This document shows, one piece after another, positions 27,217 through 36,250 of a stretch of DNA of 64,000 bases. Position numbers and translations under genes: made by a program. A model generated the notes under the pieces. The model saw only the letters and a list, made by a program, of their open reading frames with translations, was not told the origin of the DNA and did no database searches. Each line of letters begins with the position of its first letter. Positions within the stretch are counted from its first letter, which is position 1. This DNA comes from Dankookia rubra. GTDB lineage: Bacteria > Pseudomonadota > Alphaproteobacteria > Acetobacterales > Acetobacteraceae. The stretch is taken from NCBI RefSeq assembly GCF_004355005.1, contig NZ_SMSJ01000005.1, positions 62,001 through 126,000 on the forward strand, written 5' to 3'.

Positions 27217-28191
27217 ATGCAACGCCGTTCCCTCCTCGCCGCCTCGCTCGCCGGCAGTCTCCCCCTGGCGCTCGCCGCCCGGGCGCAGCCGGCCTGGCCC
27301 GACCGCCTCGTCCGCTTCGTCGTCCCCTGGCCGCCGGGCGGGCTGAACGACCTGATCGCGCGGGCCTTCAACGACCCGGTTTCCCGCGCCCTCGGCCAGC
27401 CCATCGTCAACGATTTCAAGGCCGGCGCCGGCGGCCGGATCGGCGTGGCGGAGGTCGCCCGCGCGGTGCCCGACGGCTACACCATCGGCATGGGCAATCT
27501 CGGCCCGCTGACCATCTTCCCGCACCTGTTCCGCGACATCCCCTACGATGCCGGGCGCGACCTGATCCCGGTGGTGATGTTCGCCGCCTCCCCCCTCGTG
27601 CTGGTGGTGGCCAACGACGTGCCGGCGACCACCTTGCCCGAGTTCATCGCCTGGGTGCGCGGCCGGCCCGACCGGTCCAACTATGCCAGCGTCGGCGTCG
27701 GCACCGCGCAGCACCTGATCTTCGAGATGTTCAGGCAGCGCGACGGCATCGCCATCGAGCACGTCCCCTTCCGCGGCACCAACGAGAGCCTGCCGGCGAT
27801 GCTGCGCGGCGACATCCAGGCGATGTTCGACACCCTGCCGCTGATGCTGCCGCAGATCCGCGCCGGCGCGGTGCGGGCGCTGGCGGTGACCACGCCGGTC
27901 CGCGTGCCGCAGCTGCCGGAAGTGCCGACGCTGATGGAATCCGGCTACCCGGATATCGACGTCTCCACCTGGTATGCGGTGATCGCGCCGACCGGCACGC
28001 CGGCGCCGGTGCTGGCGCGGCTGCACGCCGAATATGTCCGGGTCGCGCAGCTGCCGGAGACCCAGGCCTTCCTCGCGGCGCAGGGGCTGATCTATCTGCC
28101 GAACGAGCCCGGCGCCTTCGCCGCCCGCGTCGCGGCGGAGCGCGCCCGCTGGGGCGGCATCATCCGGGCGCAGGGGATCAAGGTGGAATAG
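27217..28191 (+). CDS. Tripartite tricarboxylate transporter substrate-binding protein (Bug/TctC)
   Basis: 324 residues from ATG 27217. It has a Tat-like signal (MQRRSLLAASLAG) cleaved near ARAQ, the opening WPDRLVRFVVPWPPGG, VGVGTAQHLIFEMF near 166 and HVPFRGTNESLPAML near 184. This is the second orphan Bug protein; there are no membrane partners nearby. It is divergent from the TauD-like gene, so the pair may share a substrate, which is inference only. Confidence 0.92.
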   Translation: MQRRSLLAASLAGSLPLALAARAQPAWPDRLVRFVVPWPPGGLNDLIARAFNDPVSRALGQPIVNDFKAGAGGRIGVAEVARAVPDGYTIGMGNLGPLTIFPHLFRDIPYDAGRDLIPVVMFAASPLVLVVANDVPATTLPEFIAWVRGRPDRSNYASVGVGTAQHLIFEMFRQRDGIAIEHVPFRGTNESLPAMLRGDIQAMFDTLPLMLPQIRAGAVRALAVTTPVRVPQLPEVPTLMESGYPDIDVSTWYAVIAPTGTPAPVLARLHAEYVRVAQLPETQAFLAAQGLIYLPNEPGAFAARVAAERARWGGIIRAQGIKVE

Positions 28192-28244
28192 GCCGCGGGA
28201 GGGGCGGCTATGGACCCCGCCCGCCACCCTGCTACACCGACACC

Positions 28245-28883
28245 GTGCCAGACCCCACCCGCCTCTTCCTCATTCGCCACGCGCTGGTCGAGCCCTCGGC
28301 CCGCGCCACCTTCTACGGCAGCATGGATGTCGCGCTTTGCGACCTCGCGCTGCGGGAGGAAGCGGCGCTCTACCGCTGGCTGGCCTTCCGCCTGCCGCGG
28401 CCAGCAGCATGGATCTGCACCAACCTCGGCCGCACCCGAGCGACGGCCGCAGCCATCTTCGCCGCCGGCTACCCGGACCAGCCCCTGGGCGTGGAGCCCG
28501 ACCTGGCCGAGCAATTCCTCGGGGAGTGGCAGGGCATCCCGCATGACGCGCTGGTAGAGCGGCTGCGCCACCCGCCGCATCCCTTCTGGCCGCATGCCGC
28601 CGAGGAGGAGCCGCCCGGCGGGGAGAGCTTCGCCCAGGTCCAGGCCCGCGTCGGCGCGGCACTGGAACGAATCGCCGAGCGCCACGCCGGGGAGGATGTC
28701 GTCATCGTCGCGCATGGCGGCTCGATTCGTGCGGCGCTGGCGCATGCGCTGGGCCTGTCCGGCCACCAGGCGCTGGCCTTTTCCATCCGCAACCTCGGCC
28801 TGACCCGGCTGGAGAAGGTCGGCGCGGACTGGCGGATCTCGTCGGTGAACGAGGAACCCTGGAGCCCGCCCGACTGGGAGTGA
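28245..28883 (+). CDS. Histidine phosphatase-family protein
   Basis: 212 residues from GTG 28245. The catalytic RHG-like motif reads LFLIRHALVEP near residue 7, and the second catalytic histidine is in VIVAHGGSIRAAL near 153. SNLGRT-like TNLGRTRATAAAI and EQFLGEWQG are further family marks. It may act on a phosphorylated small molecule such as alpha-ribazole phosphate or a sugar phosphate; there is no cobalamin context here, so the substrate remains open. The frame extends far upstream as an antisense shadow of the dioxygenase and was not used. Confidence 0.85.
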   Translation: MPDPTRLFLIRHALVEPSARATFYGSMDVALCDLALREEAALYRWLAFRLPRPAAWICTNLGRTRATAAAIFAAGYPDQPLGVEPDLAEQFLGEWQGIPHDALVERLRHPPHPFWPHAAEEEPPGGESFAQVQARVGAALERIAERHAGEDVVIVAHGGSIRAALAHALGLSGHQALAFSIRNLGLTRLEKVGADWRISSVNEEPWSPPDWE

Positions 28884-28960
28884 TGCCGCGGGATTGATCG
28901 CGGGCGCCATGCTCGGCGACGAAAAGCGCAACGAATGACGGGAGCGCCGGCATTCCGCCC

Positions 28961-28990
28961 TTGGACAGGCATGACCTAACCAAGTAATCT
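28961..28990 (+). promoter_or_regulatory. Possible sigma-70-type promoter of the SYLF gene pair
   Basis: TTGGAC (28961-28966) is followed after 18 bases by TAATCT (28985-28990). The region is less GC-rich than its surroundings. The start codon of the first SYLF gene lies 34 bases downstream of the -10. The -10 match is only partial, so this is a tentative call. Confidence 0.35.
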
Positions 28991-29023
28991 CACGCCAATT
29001 CCAGGGTTTGGCAGGGGGGCTTC

Positions 29024-29848
29024 ATGCGCCATCTCATGACGCGGCGACCTTTCGCGGGTCGGCTTGCAGCGCTGGGCCTCGCCCTGGCGACCCTCGCCGG
29101 CTGCTCCGGCACGCCAGGCGTCGGCGAGGAACAGGCGCTGGTCGACCGCGCCACCCTCTCGGTCCAGGAGATCCTGGGCGAGGGCAACGACAAGATGAAT
29201 GCCCAGAGCCTGCTGCGCCGGGCCCGCGCCGCGATCGTCTGCCCGCGCATCTTCCGCGCCGGCTTCTTCTTCGGCGGCGAGGGTGGCGGCTGCGTCCTGC
29301 TCGGCCGCGACGCCGCCGGATCCTGGTCCTCGCCCGCCTTCTACACGCTGGGCTCCGGCAGCTTCGGCCTGCAGGCCGGCATCCAGGACCTGCAGATCCT
29401 GATGCTGATCATGAACGACAAGGCGCTGAACGCCGTGCTCGACAGCCAGATGAAGCTCGGCGCCGATGCCTCGCTGGCGGTCGCCACGCTCGGCGGCTCG
29501 GTTTCCGGCGCCACCACCGCCGCGGTCGGCGGCGACATCGTCGCCTTCGCCCGGGCCCGCGGGCTGTTCGCCGGGCTGACGCTCGAGGGTTCGCTGCTCT
29601 CCTCCCGCAGCGAGTGGAACCGCAACTACTACCGGCAGGAAGTCGGGCCGCGCGAGATCGTGGTGGCGATGCGGGTGCACAACCCGGGCGCCGACCCGCT
29701 GCGCGCGGTGCTGATGCGCTTCGGCGCCGGCGGCGGCGCGGCCGCGGCACCCCCGCCCCCGTCCAGCGGCAACCCGGCCGGCCTCACACCGGTCAATGCG
29801 CTCGGCAGCGGCCCGGTGCAGCAATCCACCCTGCCGCCGCTCCGCTGA
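29024..29848 (+). CDS. SYLF-domain (YSC84-like) lipoprotein
   Basis: 274 residues. The N-terminus carries a lipobox, ATLAGCSG, with Cys27 as the likely lipidated residue. The SYLF domain spans about 40-225 with [54 protein letters not shown] and [19 protein letters not shown] proline/glycine-rich tail of about 45 residues follows. SYLF domains bind lipids or membranes; the bacterial role is poorly known. It is translationally coupled (TGATG) to a paralogue that lacks the lipobox and the tail. Confidence 0.9.
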   Translation: MRHLMTRRPFAGRLAALGLALATLAGCSGTPGVGEEQALVDRATLSVQEILGEGNDKMNAQSLLRRARAAIVCPRIFRAGFFFGGEGGGCVLLGRDAAGSWSSPAFYTLGSGSFGLQAGIQDLQILMLIMNDKALNAVLDSQMKLGADASLAVATLGGSVSGATTAAVGGDIVAFARARGLFAGLTLEGSLLSSRSEWNRNYYRQEVGPREIVVAMRVHNPGADPLRAVLMRFGAGGGAAAAPPPPSSGNPAGLTPVNALGSGPVQQSTLPPLR

Positions 29849-30537
29849 TGCGCGGCTGGCTCGCCGGCCTCGTCCTGCTGCTGGCGGCGGCGCTGCCGGC
29901 GCGGGCGGACGACCGCGGCGACGCCCAGTCGCTGGTCGACAACAGCACGCTGGCGGTGCAGGAGATGTTCAGCACCGGCGATGCCGCGGCGGTCGCCGAC
30001 ATGCAGCGCATGCTGCGCCGCGCCCGTGCCGCCCTGGTCTGCCCGCGCATCTTCCGCGCCGGCTTCATCCTGGGCGGGGAAGGCGGCGGCTGCGTCCTGG
30101 TGGCGCGCGACGCCGCCGGGTCCTGGTCTTCCCCGGCCTTCTACGGCTTGGCCTCCGGCAGCTTCGGCCTGCAGTTCGGCGTGCAGGACATGCAGGTGCT
30201 GATGCTGGTGATGTCGGATGCCGGACTCACCGCGCTGATGGACAGCCAGTTCAAGCTCGGCGCCGATGCCTCGGTCGCCGTCGCCACCATGGGCGCGGGG
30301 CTCGAGGGCTCGACCACCGCGGCCGGCGGCGCCGATATCCTCACCTTCGCCCGGGCGCGCGGGCTCTTTGCCGGGCTGGCGCTGGAAGGCTCCGTGCTGA
30401 CCAACCGCAGCGCCTGGAACCGCGCCTATTACGGCCAGGAAGCCTCGCCGCGGCAGGTGGTGGTGGCGATGCAGGTGCATAACCCCGGTGCCGACCCGCT
30501 GCGGGCGGCGCTGATGCGCTTCGGCGCGCGGCAATAG
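29848..30537 (+). CDS. SYLF-domain (YSC84-like) periplasmic protein, tandem paralogue
   Basis: 229 residues with a cleavable signal peptide (LPARAD) rather than a lipobox. The SYLF core repeats that of the upstream gene almost motif for motif: [56 protein letters not shown] and [18 protein letters not shown]. Conservation between the two is high across the whole core, so they arose by tandem duplication. The start lies in the stop of the first gene. Confidence 0.9.
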   Translation: MRGWLAGLVLLLAAALPARADDRGDAQSLVDNSTLAVQEMFSTGDAAAVADMQRMLRRARAALVCPRIFRAGFILGGEGGGCVLVARDAAGSWSSPAFYGLASGSFGLQFGVQDMQVLMLVMSDAGLTALMDSQFKLGADASVAVATMGAGLEGSTTAAGGADILTFARARGLFAGLALEGSVLTNRSAWNRAYYGQEASPRQVVVAMQVHNPGADPLRAALMRFGARQ

Positions 30538-30688
30538 CCGGGCCCGGGAGTTCCGCCGCCCCGCCATCGGGGCTGGAGCGGCCTGCCCGGTCCCCGACCC
30601 GGCACCCCGCTCCAGCTCATTGTTTGCAAAGCAGATTCACACCTCCGGGCGGTTCCGCCCTTCGGCGACCTGCTTTAGGCTGCGCCGC

Positions 30689-31204
30689 GTGGCACCCCAA
30701 GATCCTTTCTGGAAGACCAAGACGCTCGAGGCGATGAGCCGGGCCGAGTGGGAATCCCTCTGCGACGGCTGCGGCCGCTGCTGCCTGCACAAGCTGCGGG
30801 ACGAGGACACCGACGAGGTCGCCTTCACCGATGTCGCCTGCCGGCTGCTGACGATCGAGACCAGCCGCTGCGCCGACTACGAGAACCGCCGCAAATGGGT
30901 GCCGGACTGCGTCAAGCTGACGCCGAAGCGCCTCAAGCGGATCGACTGGCTGCCGCCGACCTGCGGCTACCGCTTGGTTGCCGAGGGCCGCGACCTCGAA
31001 TGGTGGCACCCGCTGGTCTCCGGCGACCCGGAGACGGTGCATCAGGCCGGCGTCTCGGTCCGCGGCAAGGCGATCCGCGAACGCGATGCCGGCGCCTTCG
31101 AGGACCACATCGTCCGCTGGCCCGGCCAGCCGCCGCGCGGCAAGCGCGCCAGGCCCCCGGCAGAGACACCGACCGAGAAGACCGAAGGAGACGAGGACCC
31201 ATGA
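30689..31204 (+). CDS. YcgN-family cysteine-cluster protein (UPF0260)
   Basis: 171 residues from GTG 30689, chosen because the family begins [11 protein letters not shown], matched here by [20 protein letters not shown]. The cysteine cluster [12 protein letters not shown] near residue 27 and later cysteines ([30 protein letters not shown]) suggest a metal site. Function is not established for the family. It overlaps the next gene by ATGA. The C-terminal tail is rich in proline, lysine and glutamate. Confidence 0.85.
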   Translation: MAPQDPFWKTKTLEAMSRAEWESLCDGCGRCCLHKLRDEDTDEVAFTDVACRLLTIETSRCADYENRRKWVPDCVKLTPKRLKRIDWLPPTCGYRLVAEGRDLEWWHPLVSGDPETVHQAGVSVRGKAIRERDAGAFEDHIVRWPGQPPRGKRARPPAETPTEKTEGDEDP

Positions 31205-32139
31205 AGAACGCGCTCTTCGGCGGCGTGAATGCCGCCGTGCTGACCGCCATGAAGCCGGACCTCTCGCCTGACCCGGCGCGGATGGCCGGCCATGCCAAGT
31301 GGCTGCTGGCGAATGGCTGCAACGGGCTCGGCGTGCTCGGCACCACCGGGGAGGCCAACAGCTTCGGCCTGCACGAGCGGAAGGCGATTCTTGAGGGTCT
31401 GATCGCCCATGGCGTCCCCGCCGCCACCATGATGCCCGGCACCGGCTGCGCCAGCCTGACGGATACGGTGGAGCTGACGCTGCATGCCAAGGCGCAGGGC
31501 TGCCGCGGCGTGCTGCTGCTGCCGCCCTTCTACTACAAGGCGCCGTCGGACGATGGGCTCTTCGCCTATTTCTCCGAGGTCATCCAGCGGACCGGCGGCG
31601 GCATCCCGCTCTACCTGTACAATTTCCCGCAGCAATCGGCGATCCCGTTCAGCATCGACCTGATTGGCCGGCTGCTGAAGGCCTATCCCGGCGTGGTGAA
31701 GGGCTCGAAGGACAGCAGCGGCGACTATGCCAACATGAAGGCGATGGTCGACAACTTCGCCGCCGACGGCTTCGAGGTCTATTCGGGATCGGACGAATAC
31801 CTGCAGCGGATCCTCGCCGAGGGCGGCGCCGGCTGCATCACCGCGGCGTCCAACGGCAACAGCCATTGGGGCGGCATCGTCTATGCGAAGCGCACGGGGC
31901 CGGAGGCCGATGCGGCCCAGGCCATGCTGACCGCGACCCGCAAGGCCGCCGTTTCCGTCCCGCTGATCCCCGGCCTGCGCGAGATCATCGCGCGCTCCAC
32001 CGGCGACGAGGGCTGGCGCACCATCCGTCCGCCGCACCTGCCGCTGACCGCGGCGCAGGGCGATGCGATCTGGGCGGCCTGGGGCGCCGCCGGCGCGCTG
32101 CCGCTGCCGGGCTTCGCCGCCGCGAAGGCGGCTGAATGA
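31201..32139 (+). CDS. Dihydrodipicolinate synthase-family (DapA-like) protein
   Basis: 312 residues with [18 protein letters not shown] near residue 43, [14 protein letters not shown] near 103, [12 protein letters not shown] with the conserved tyrosine, and [12 protein letters not shown] with the Schiff-base lysine near 165. It is a class I aldolase/lyase; the specific substrate is unknown. It sits between YcgN and a cupin gene with overlapping starts on both sides, which points to a catabolic role more than to lysine synthesis. It is clearly different from the DHDPS-family gene at 3450-4364. Confidence 0.85.
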   Translation: MKNALFGGVNAAVLTAMKPDLSPDPARMAGHAKWLLANGCNGLGVLGTTGEANSFGLHERKAILEGLIAHGVPAATMMPGTGCASLTDTVELTLHAKAQGCRGVLLLPPFYYKAPSDDGLFAYFSEVIQRTGGGIPLYLYNFPQQSAIPFSIDLIGRLLKAYPGVVKGSKDSSGDYANMKAMVDNFAADGFEVYSGSDEYLQRILAEGGAGCITAASNGNSHWGGIVYAKRTGPEADAAQAMLTATRKAAVSVPLIPGLREIIARSTGDEGWRTIRPPHLPLTAAQGDAIWAAWGAAGALPLPGFAAAKAAE

Positions 32140-32465
32140 GCGAGCCCCCCTTCGCCGAGCCGCTGCGCTGCCGGGAGCCGGCCACCGGCACCGTCCAGCT
32201 CGACACCGAGCATGTCCGCGTGACGCGCTGGGACTTCAATCCCGGCGCGGAAACCGGCTGGCACCGGCATGGCTGGCTTTATGTGGTCGTCCCGGTCACC
32301 GACGGGACCCTGCTGCTGGAACTGCCGGGCGGCCAGACCGCGACCGCGACGCTGACCGCCGGGGTCGCCTATACCCGGGATGCCGGGGTGGAGCACAACG
32401 TGGTCAATGCCGGGACCGCGCCGCTCAGCTTCGTCGAGACCGAGCTGAAGGCGCTGCCGGGCTAA
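32136..32465 (+). CDS. Cupin-domain protein
   Basis: 109 residues forming a single small beta-barrel domain. The cupin motif 1 residues are seen in PGAETGWHRHGWLYVVVPV (histidines near residues 43 and 45), and motif 2 is GVAYTRDAGVEHNVVNAG. Such proteins bind a metal or a small ligand. It overlaps the DapA-like gene by four bases, so it likely acts on a substrate or product of that enzyme. Confidence 0.82.
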   Translation: MSEPPFAEPLRCREPATGTVQLDTEHVRVTRWDFNPGAETGWHRHGWLYVVVPVTDGTLLLELPGGQTATATLTAGVAYTRDAGVEHNVVNAGTAPLSFVETELKALPG

Positions 32466-32472
32466 TCCTGAG

Positions 32473-32583
32473 GTTGCGGGAACGTCGGAACTTTCACAGT
32501 AATGCGCAATTCGCCGGCAAATGGCGACCGGCCGGGCCTTTCCGGCCGCCGCTCCCGCCTCCGTTGCCCGGACGTTCCGCAAC
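32473..32583. other. Structured intergenic element (candidate RNA or terminator)
   Basis: Arms GTTGCGGGAACGTC (32473-32486) and GACGTTCCGCAAC (32571-32583) are complementary with one bulged base and close an 84-base interior. Within it GGCCGG (32530-32535) pairs with CCGGCC (32542-32547) around a six-base loop. The element occupies most of the 169-bp gap between the cupin and YgjP-like genes and holds no convincing ORF. It may be a terminator complex or a small RNA; no known RNA family was recognised. Confidence 0.45.
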
Positions 32584-32634
32584 GAGGCATGTCAAGCCGT
32601 TGAACCCTGCCCCCCGCCGCCGCATGGTGGGGCC

Positions 32635-33366
32635 ATGGATCAGACCGAAGCGGAGACCGTCGCGCTGGAAGGCTGCCCGTCAGCCGGGACGGCGCCGGAG
32701 ACCATGGCCTGCCCGGTGCGCTGGCGCCGCTCCGCCCGCGCCCGCCGGGTCAGCCTGCGGATCGATGCCCGGGCCGGGGCGGTGGTGGTGACCCTGCCGC
32801 CCCGCGCCAACCGCCGCGCCGGGATGGCGCTGCTGAACACCCATGCCGCCTGGGTGCGGGAAAAGCTGGCGGCTCTCGCCCCGCATATCGTGCTCGAGCC
32901 GGGCTCGGAGCTGCGCCTGGGCGGCCTGCCGCATGTTATCCGGCACGACCCCGCGGCCGCGCCGGGGGTGCAGCTGGCGGCCGGCGCCATCATCGCCGGC
33001 GGGCAGGAGGCGGCGCTGCCGCGCCAGGTCGCCGCCTTCCTGAAGGCCGAGGCGCAGCGCCGCATCCGGGTGCTGGCCACCGGCCATGCCGCGCTGCTGG
33101 GGGTGGCGCCGAAGGCGATCCGGCTGAAGGATACCCGCAGCCGCTGGGGCTCCTGCGCCCCGGACGCGACGCTCGCCTTCTCCTGGCGGCTGGTGATGGC
33201 GCCGGACTGGGTGCTGGACTACGTGGTGGCGCATGAGGTCGCCCACTTGAAGGAGCTGAACCATTCCCCGCGCTTCTGGGCGCATGTGGCGCGGCTGACG
33301 CCGCACCGCGACGCCGCGGTGGAATGGCTGCGGGTGAACGGGCCGGCGCTGCTGCGGGTCGGGTAG
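32635..33366 (+). CDS. YgjP-family zinc metallopeptidase
   Basis: 243 residues from ATG 32635. The zinc-binding motif HEVAH lies in VAHEVAHLKELNHSPRFW near residues 201-218. TRSRWGSCAPDATLAFSWRLVMAP near 165 is the YgjP/SprT-like hallmark before it. The N-terminal half holds the family's RRSARARRVSLRI-type strand. The family is a minimal-gluzincin-like DUF45 group with unknown substrate. The gene is followed by a hairpin and then a decayed gene. Confidence 0.87.
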   Translation: MDQTEAETVALEGCPSAGTAPETMACPVRWRRSARARRVSLRIDARAGAVVVTLPPRANRRAGMALLNTHAAWVREKLAALAPHIVLEPGSELRLGGLPHVIRHDPAAAPGVQLAAGAIIAGGQEAALPRQVAAFLKAEAQRRIRVLATGHAALLGVAPKAIRLKDTRSRWGSCAPDATLAFSWRLVMAPDWVLDYVVAHEVAHLKELNHSPRFWAHVARLTPHRDAAVEWLRVNGPALLRVG

Positions 33367-33371
33367 CGCCG

Positions 33372-33405
33372 GTCGCGGCAGGGCGTGAACGCCCGGCCGC
33401 GGGAC
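33372..33405. terminator. GC-rich hairpin after the YgjP-family gene
   Basis: A bulged stem can form between GTCGCGGCAGGGCG and CGCCCGGCCGCGGGAC with a small GAA-type loop. It starts six bases after the stop codon at 33366. It lacks a T-tract, so termination efficiency is uncertain. Confidence 0.4.
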
Positions 33406-33560
33406 CCTGCCCTGGAAAAGAAGGGTGACAGCGCCCAGGGCAAGGCGATGGCAAGGCGATTTCCGCCCCGCGACGAAGCAGGTCCGTTGCGGCGCCGTTG
33501 CCGCCCGTGGTTGCGCCGCGCCGCTGGTCACCCGAGGCCGCCATGCCGCCCCGCTGCGCC

Positions 33561-33937
33561 GCCTGGCAGATGGCTGTCCTTCCGCTGGTCTGGATCGGCT
33601 TTCCACCCGCCCGGGTCTTCGGCATGGTCAGCGCCGGCCGGCTCTACGGGATCGGCTGCACACCACGCTGGTGCCGCGGCCCGGTTGGATCGAGGGCATC
33701 CTCGACGCCCCCTCCGCCCAGCGAGCCCGCCATGCCGGCAATGGGTTCCGCCCGGACCGCAACCACGGCGGGGTGCTGATGATCCGGGACCGGCTCTTCG
33801 GCACCCATACGCCGGGGGACGGCGCGGTGCCGCCGGGCTTCGGCCTGGTGCATCCCCCGGGGTCGCAGGTCCCCCTGGTCATCGTCTTCGCCGAGTTCCG
33901 CGGCATGCTGCGGAACGCGATGGGCGCATGCGGCCGG
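33561..33937 (+). pseudogene. Sterol desaturase/fatty acid hydroxylase-family remnant
   Basis: The 690-bp gap before the DUF808 gene holds a broken gene. In frame from about 33561 the translation reads AVLPLVWIGFPPARVFGMV...LYGI. Restoring one base between 33653 and 33654 gives (W)LHTTLVPRPGWIEGILDAPS, and the same frame goes on with RPDRNHGGVLMIRDRLFGTH. This is the C-terminal half of the sterol desaturase family, where intact members read PSHHRVHHGRN...DRNHGGVLIIWDRLFGT. The catalytic histidine cluster is degraded here to SAQRARHAGN, and the N-terminal membrane part is missing. So truncation, frameshift and active-site loss all mark it as dead. Confidence 0.75.
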
Positions 33938-34055
33938 CGCGACCGGCTGGGCTGGCAGCCGCCGGCACGACCGGGCCGACTCGTTCCCAGGCCGCCGGAA
34001 CGCAACGACGCCTCATCGGTTGGAACGGCCTGCCGCCGCAACCGAAGGAGCTGCC

Positions 34056-35036
34056 TTGAGCACCGGCCTGATTGCCTTGCTGGACGACGTGGCCGCGCTG
34101 GCCAAGGTCGCCGCCGCCTCTCTGGACGACGTCGCCGCCCAGGCCGGCCGGGCCGGTGTGAAGGCCGCGGGGGTGGTGATCGACGATGCCGCGGTGACGC
34201 CGCGCTACGTCGTCGGCTTCGCCGCCAGCCGCGAATTGCCCATCGTCTGGCGCATCGCGCTCGGCTCCCTGAAGAACAAGCTGGTCTTCCTGCTGCCGGC
34301 GGCGCTGGCGCTCAGCGCCTTTGCGCCCTTCGCCATTACCCCGCTGCTGATGCTGGGTGGCGCCTTCCTCTGCTACGAGGGAGCGGAGAAGATCTATGAG
34401 GCGCTCTGGCCGCACGCCGCGCATGCGCACGAGGCGAAGACCGGCGCGGCCGGCCAGGACCCGGCGGCCTTCGAGCAGGCGCGGGTTGCCTCGGCAATCC
34501 AGACCGACTTCATCCTCTCGGCCGAGATCATGGCGCTGACCCTCTCGACGGTGCCGGAGGCCTCCTTCTGGACCCAGGCCGCGGTGCTGGCCCTGGTCGG
34601 CATCGGGATCACCATCGGGGTCTATGGCGCGGTGGCGCTTTTGGTGAAGGCGGACGATGCCGGGGTGGCGCTGGCGGCCGGCGGCGGGCCGGCGCCGGTG
34701 CGGGCGCTCGGGCGCGGCTTGGTCGTCGGCATGCCGGTGCTGCTGAAGTTGCTGGGCCTCGTCGGCACCGCCGCGATGCTCTGGGTCGGCGGCGGCATCC
34801 TGCTGCATGGGCTGGAGGAATACGGCGTCACCGCGCCCGGCCACCTGCTGCACGATGCGGCCGCCACGGCCGGCGGGGCCGTCCCGGCGCTCGGCGGCGC
34901 CGTGGCCTGGCTGGTCGGCGCGCTGGGCTCGGCAGTTGTCGGCCTGGTGGTCGGCGGGATGCTGATCCCGGTGGTGGAGCATGCGATCGCGCCACTGGCG
35001 CGGCGGCTACGGCCGGCCAAGGTGCAGGCAGCCTAG
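34056..35036 (+). CDS. DUF808-family inner-membrane protein
   Basis: 326 residues from TTG 34056. The TTG is chosen because AAGGAG (34045-34050) is well spaced and the family begins STGLIALLDDVAALAKVAA, which starts right there. VTPRYVVGFAASRELPIVWRI near 48 and KIYEALWP near 115 are family marks. About six membrane segments are seen. The function of DUF808 (YedI-like) is unknown. The frame continues upstream through the pseudogene region, but that part is unrelated. It converges on trpS. Confidence 0.88.
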   Translation: MSTGLIALLDDVAALAKVAAASLDDVAAQAGRAGVKAAGVVIDDAAVTPRYVVGFAASRELPIVWRIALGSLKNKLVFLLPAALALSAFAPFAITPLLMLGGAFLCYEGAEKIYEALWPHAAHAHEAKTGAAGQDPAAFEQARVASAIQTDFILSAEIMALTLSTVPEASFWTQAAVLALVGIGITIGVYGAVALLVKADDAGVALAAGGGPAPVRALGRGLVVGMPVLLKLLGLVGTAAMLWVGGGILLHGLEEYGVTAPGHLLHDAAATAGGAVPALGGAVAWLVGALGSAVVGLVVGGMLIPVVEHAIAPLARRLRPAKVQAA

Positions 35037-35123
35037 GACTGAAGAGGAAAAGGCCTTCCCTGCCCCGGCCCTAGCCTTCCTTCTCGCGGGTCGGGACCTG
35101 ACTCGGAGGAAATAAAGGAGGGT

Positions 35124-35147
35124 CCAGGGAGGATGCCTCCTCCCTGG
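35124..35147. terminator. Perfect hairpin between convergent DUF808 and trpS genes
   Basis: CCAGGGAGGA (35124-35133) pairs perfectly with TCCTCCCTGG (35138-35147) around a TGCC loop. It lies between two gene ends, 13 bases from the trpS stop and 88 bases from the DUF808 stop. The rest of the gap (35037-35123) is purine/pyrimidine-skewed and holds no gene. Confidence 0.7.
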
Positions 35148-35159
35148 CGCTGGCTTCCT

Positions 35160-36176
35160 TCAGCGCGGCAGGAAGCCGACCACCCGCTCCGCCTCGGTGA
35201 CGATCGGCTCGGCGATCGCCGCGGCCCGCTGCGCGCCCAGCCGCAGCGCCGCATCCAGCGCCGCATGGTCGCCGAGCAGCCGCTGCATCTCCGCCTGGAT
35301 CGGGCTGAGGTGGTCGACCAGCGCCTCGACCAGCACCTCCTTGAAGGCTCCGAAGCCCTTGCCGCCATGCTCGCGCAGCACGTTCTCCGGCAGGCTGCCG
35401 GTGACGGCGGCCAGGATGCCGACCAGGTTGCGCGCCTCCGGCCTTCCCTCGAGGCCCGAGACATGGTCGGGCAGCGGCTCCGGGTCGGTCTTCGCCCGGC
35501 GGACCTTCAGCGCGATGGTGTCGCGGTCGTCGGTCAGGTTGATGCGCGACTGGTCGGAGGTATCCGACTTCGACATCTTCTTCGTGCCGTCGCGCAGCGA
35601 CATCACGCGCGCGGCGACGCCCTGGATCAGTGGCTCGATCCGCGGGAAGAAGTCGGGCACGCCGTAGTCGTGGTTGAACTTCTCGGCGATGTCATTGGCC
35701 AGTTCCAGGTGCTGCTTCTGGTCGTCGCCGACCGGCACCAGGGTCGCCCTGTAGGCCAGGATGTCGGCCGCCATCAGGTTCGGATAGACGTAGAGGCCGG
35801 AGGACGCCGCTTCCCGGTCCTTGCCGGCCTTGTCCTTGAACTGCGTCATCCGGTTCAGCCAGCCGAGCCGCGCCACGCAGTTGAAGATCCAGGCGAGACG
35901 CGCATGGGCATGCACGTGGCTCTGCACGAAGAGGATGCAGCGCCTGGGGTCGAGCCCGCAGGCGATCAGCGCCGCCGCCATCTCCCGCGTCTGGGTCTGC
36001 AACTCCTTCGGGTCCTGCCAGACCGTGATGGCGTGCAGGTCCACGACGCAATAGATCGCGTCGTGCGTGTCCTGCAGCGGCACCCAGTTGCGGATGGCGC
36101 CGAGATAGTTGCCGAGGGTCGGGATGCCGGAGGGCTGGATGCCCGAGAAGACGCGCTGCATGGGGGTGGAGACCAT
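35160..36176 (-). CDS. trpS: Tryptophanyl-tRNA synthetase
   Basis: 338 residues, normal bacterial length. The class I nucleotide-binding motif is seen as [21 protein letters not shown] near residues 11-31, and the KMSKS loop as [13 protein letters not shown] near residue 198. [20 protein letters not shown] near 147 is a TrpS hallmark. It charges tRNA-Trp. It lies downstream of murJ on the same strand with a 74-bp gap. Confidence 0.97.
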   Translation of the reverse strand: MVSTPMQRVFSGIQPSGIPTLGNYLGAIRNWVPLQDTHDAIYCVVDLHAITVWQDPKELQTQTREMAAALIACGLDPRRCILFVQSHVHAHARLAWIFNCVARLGWLNRMTQFKDKAGKDREAASSGLYVYPNLMAADILAYRATLVPVGDDQKQHLELANDIAEKFNHDYGVPDFFPRIEPLIQGVAARVMSLRDGTKKMSKSDTSDQSRINLTDDRDTIALKVRRAKTDPEPLPDHVSGLEGRPEARNLVGILAAVTGSLPENVLREHGGKGFGAFKEVLVEALVDHLSPIQAEMQRLLGDHAALDAALRLGAQRAAAIAEPIVTEAERVVGFLPR

Positions 36177-36250
36177 CTGCGGGGTGAAGGGAGGCGGTGA
36201 TTGCCCCTCGGCGCGGTCAGGTCAAGCGGTGGCCTTCCGCCGGGGTGGTT

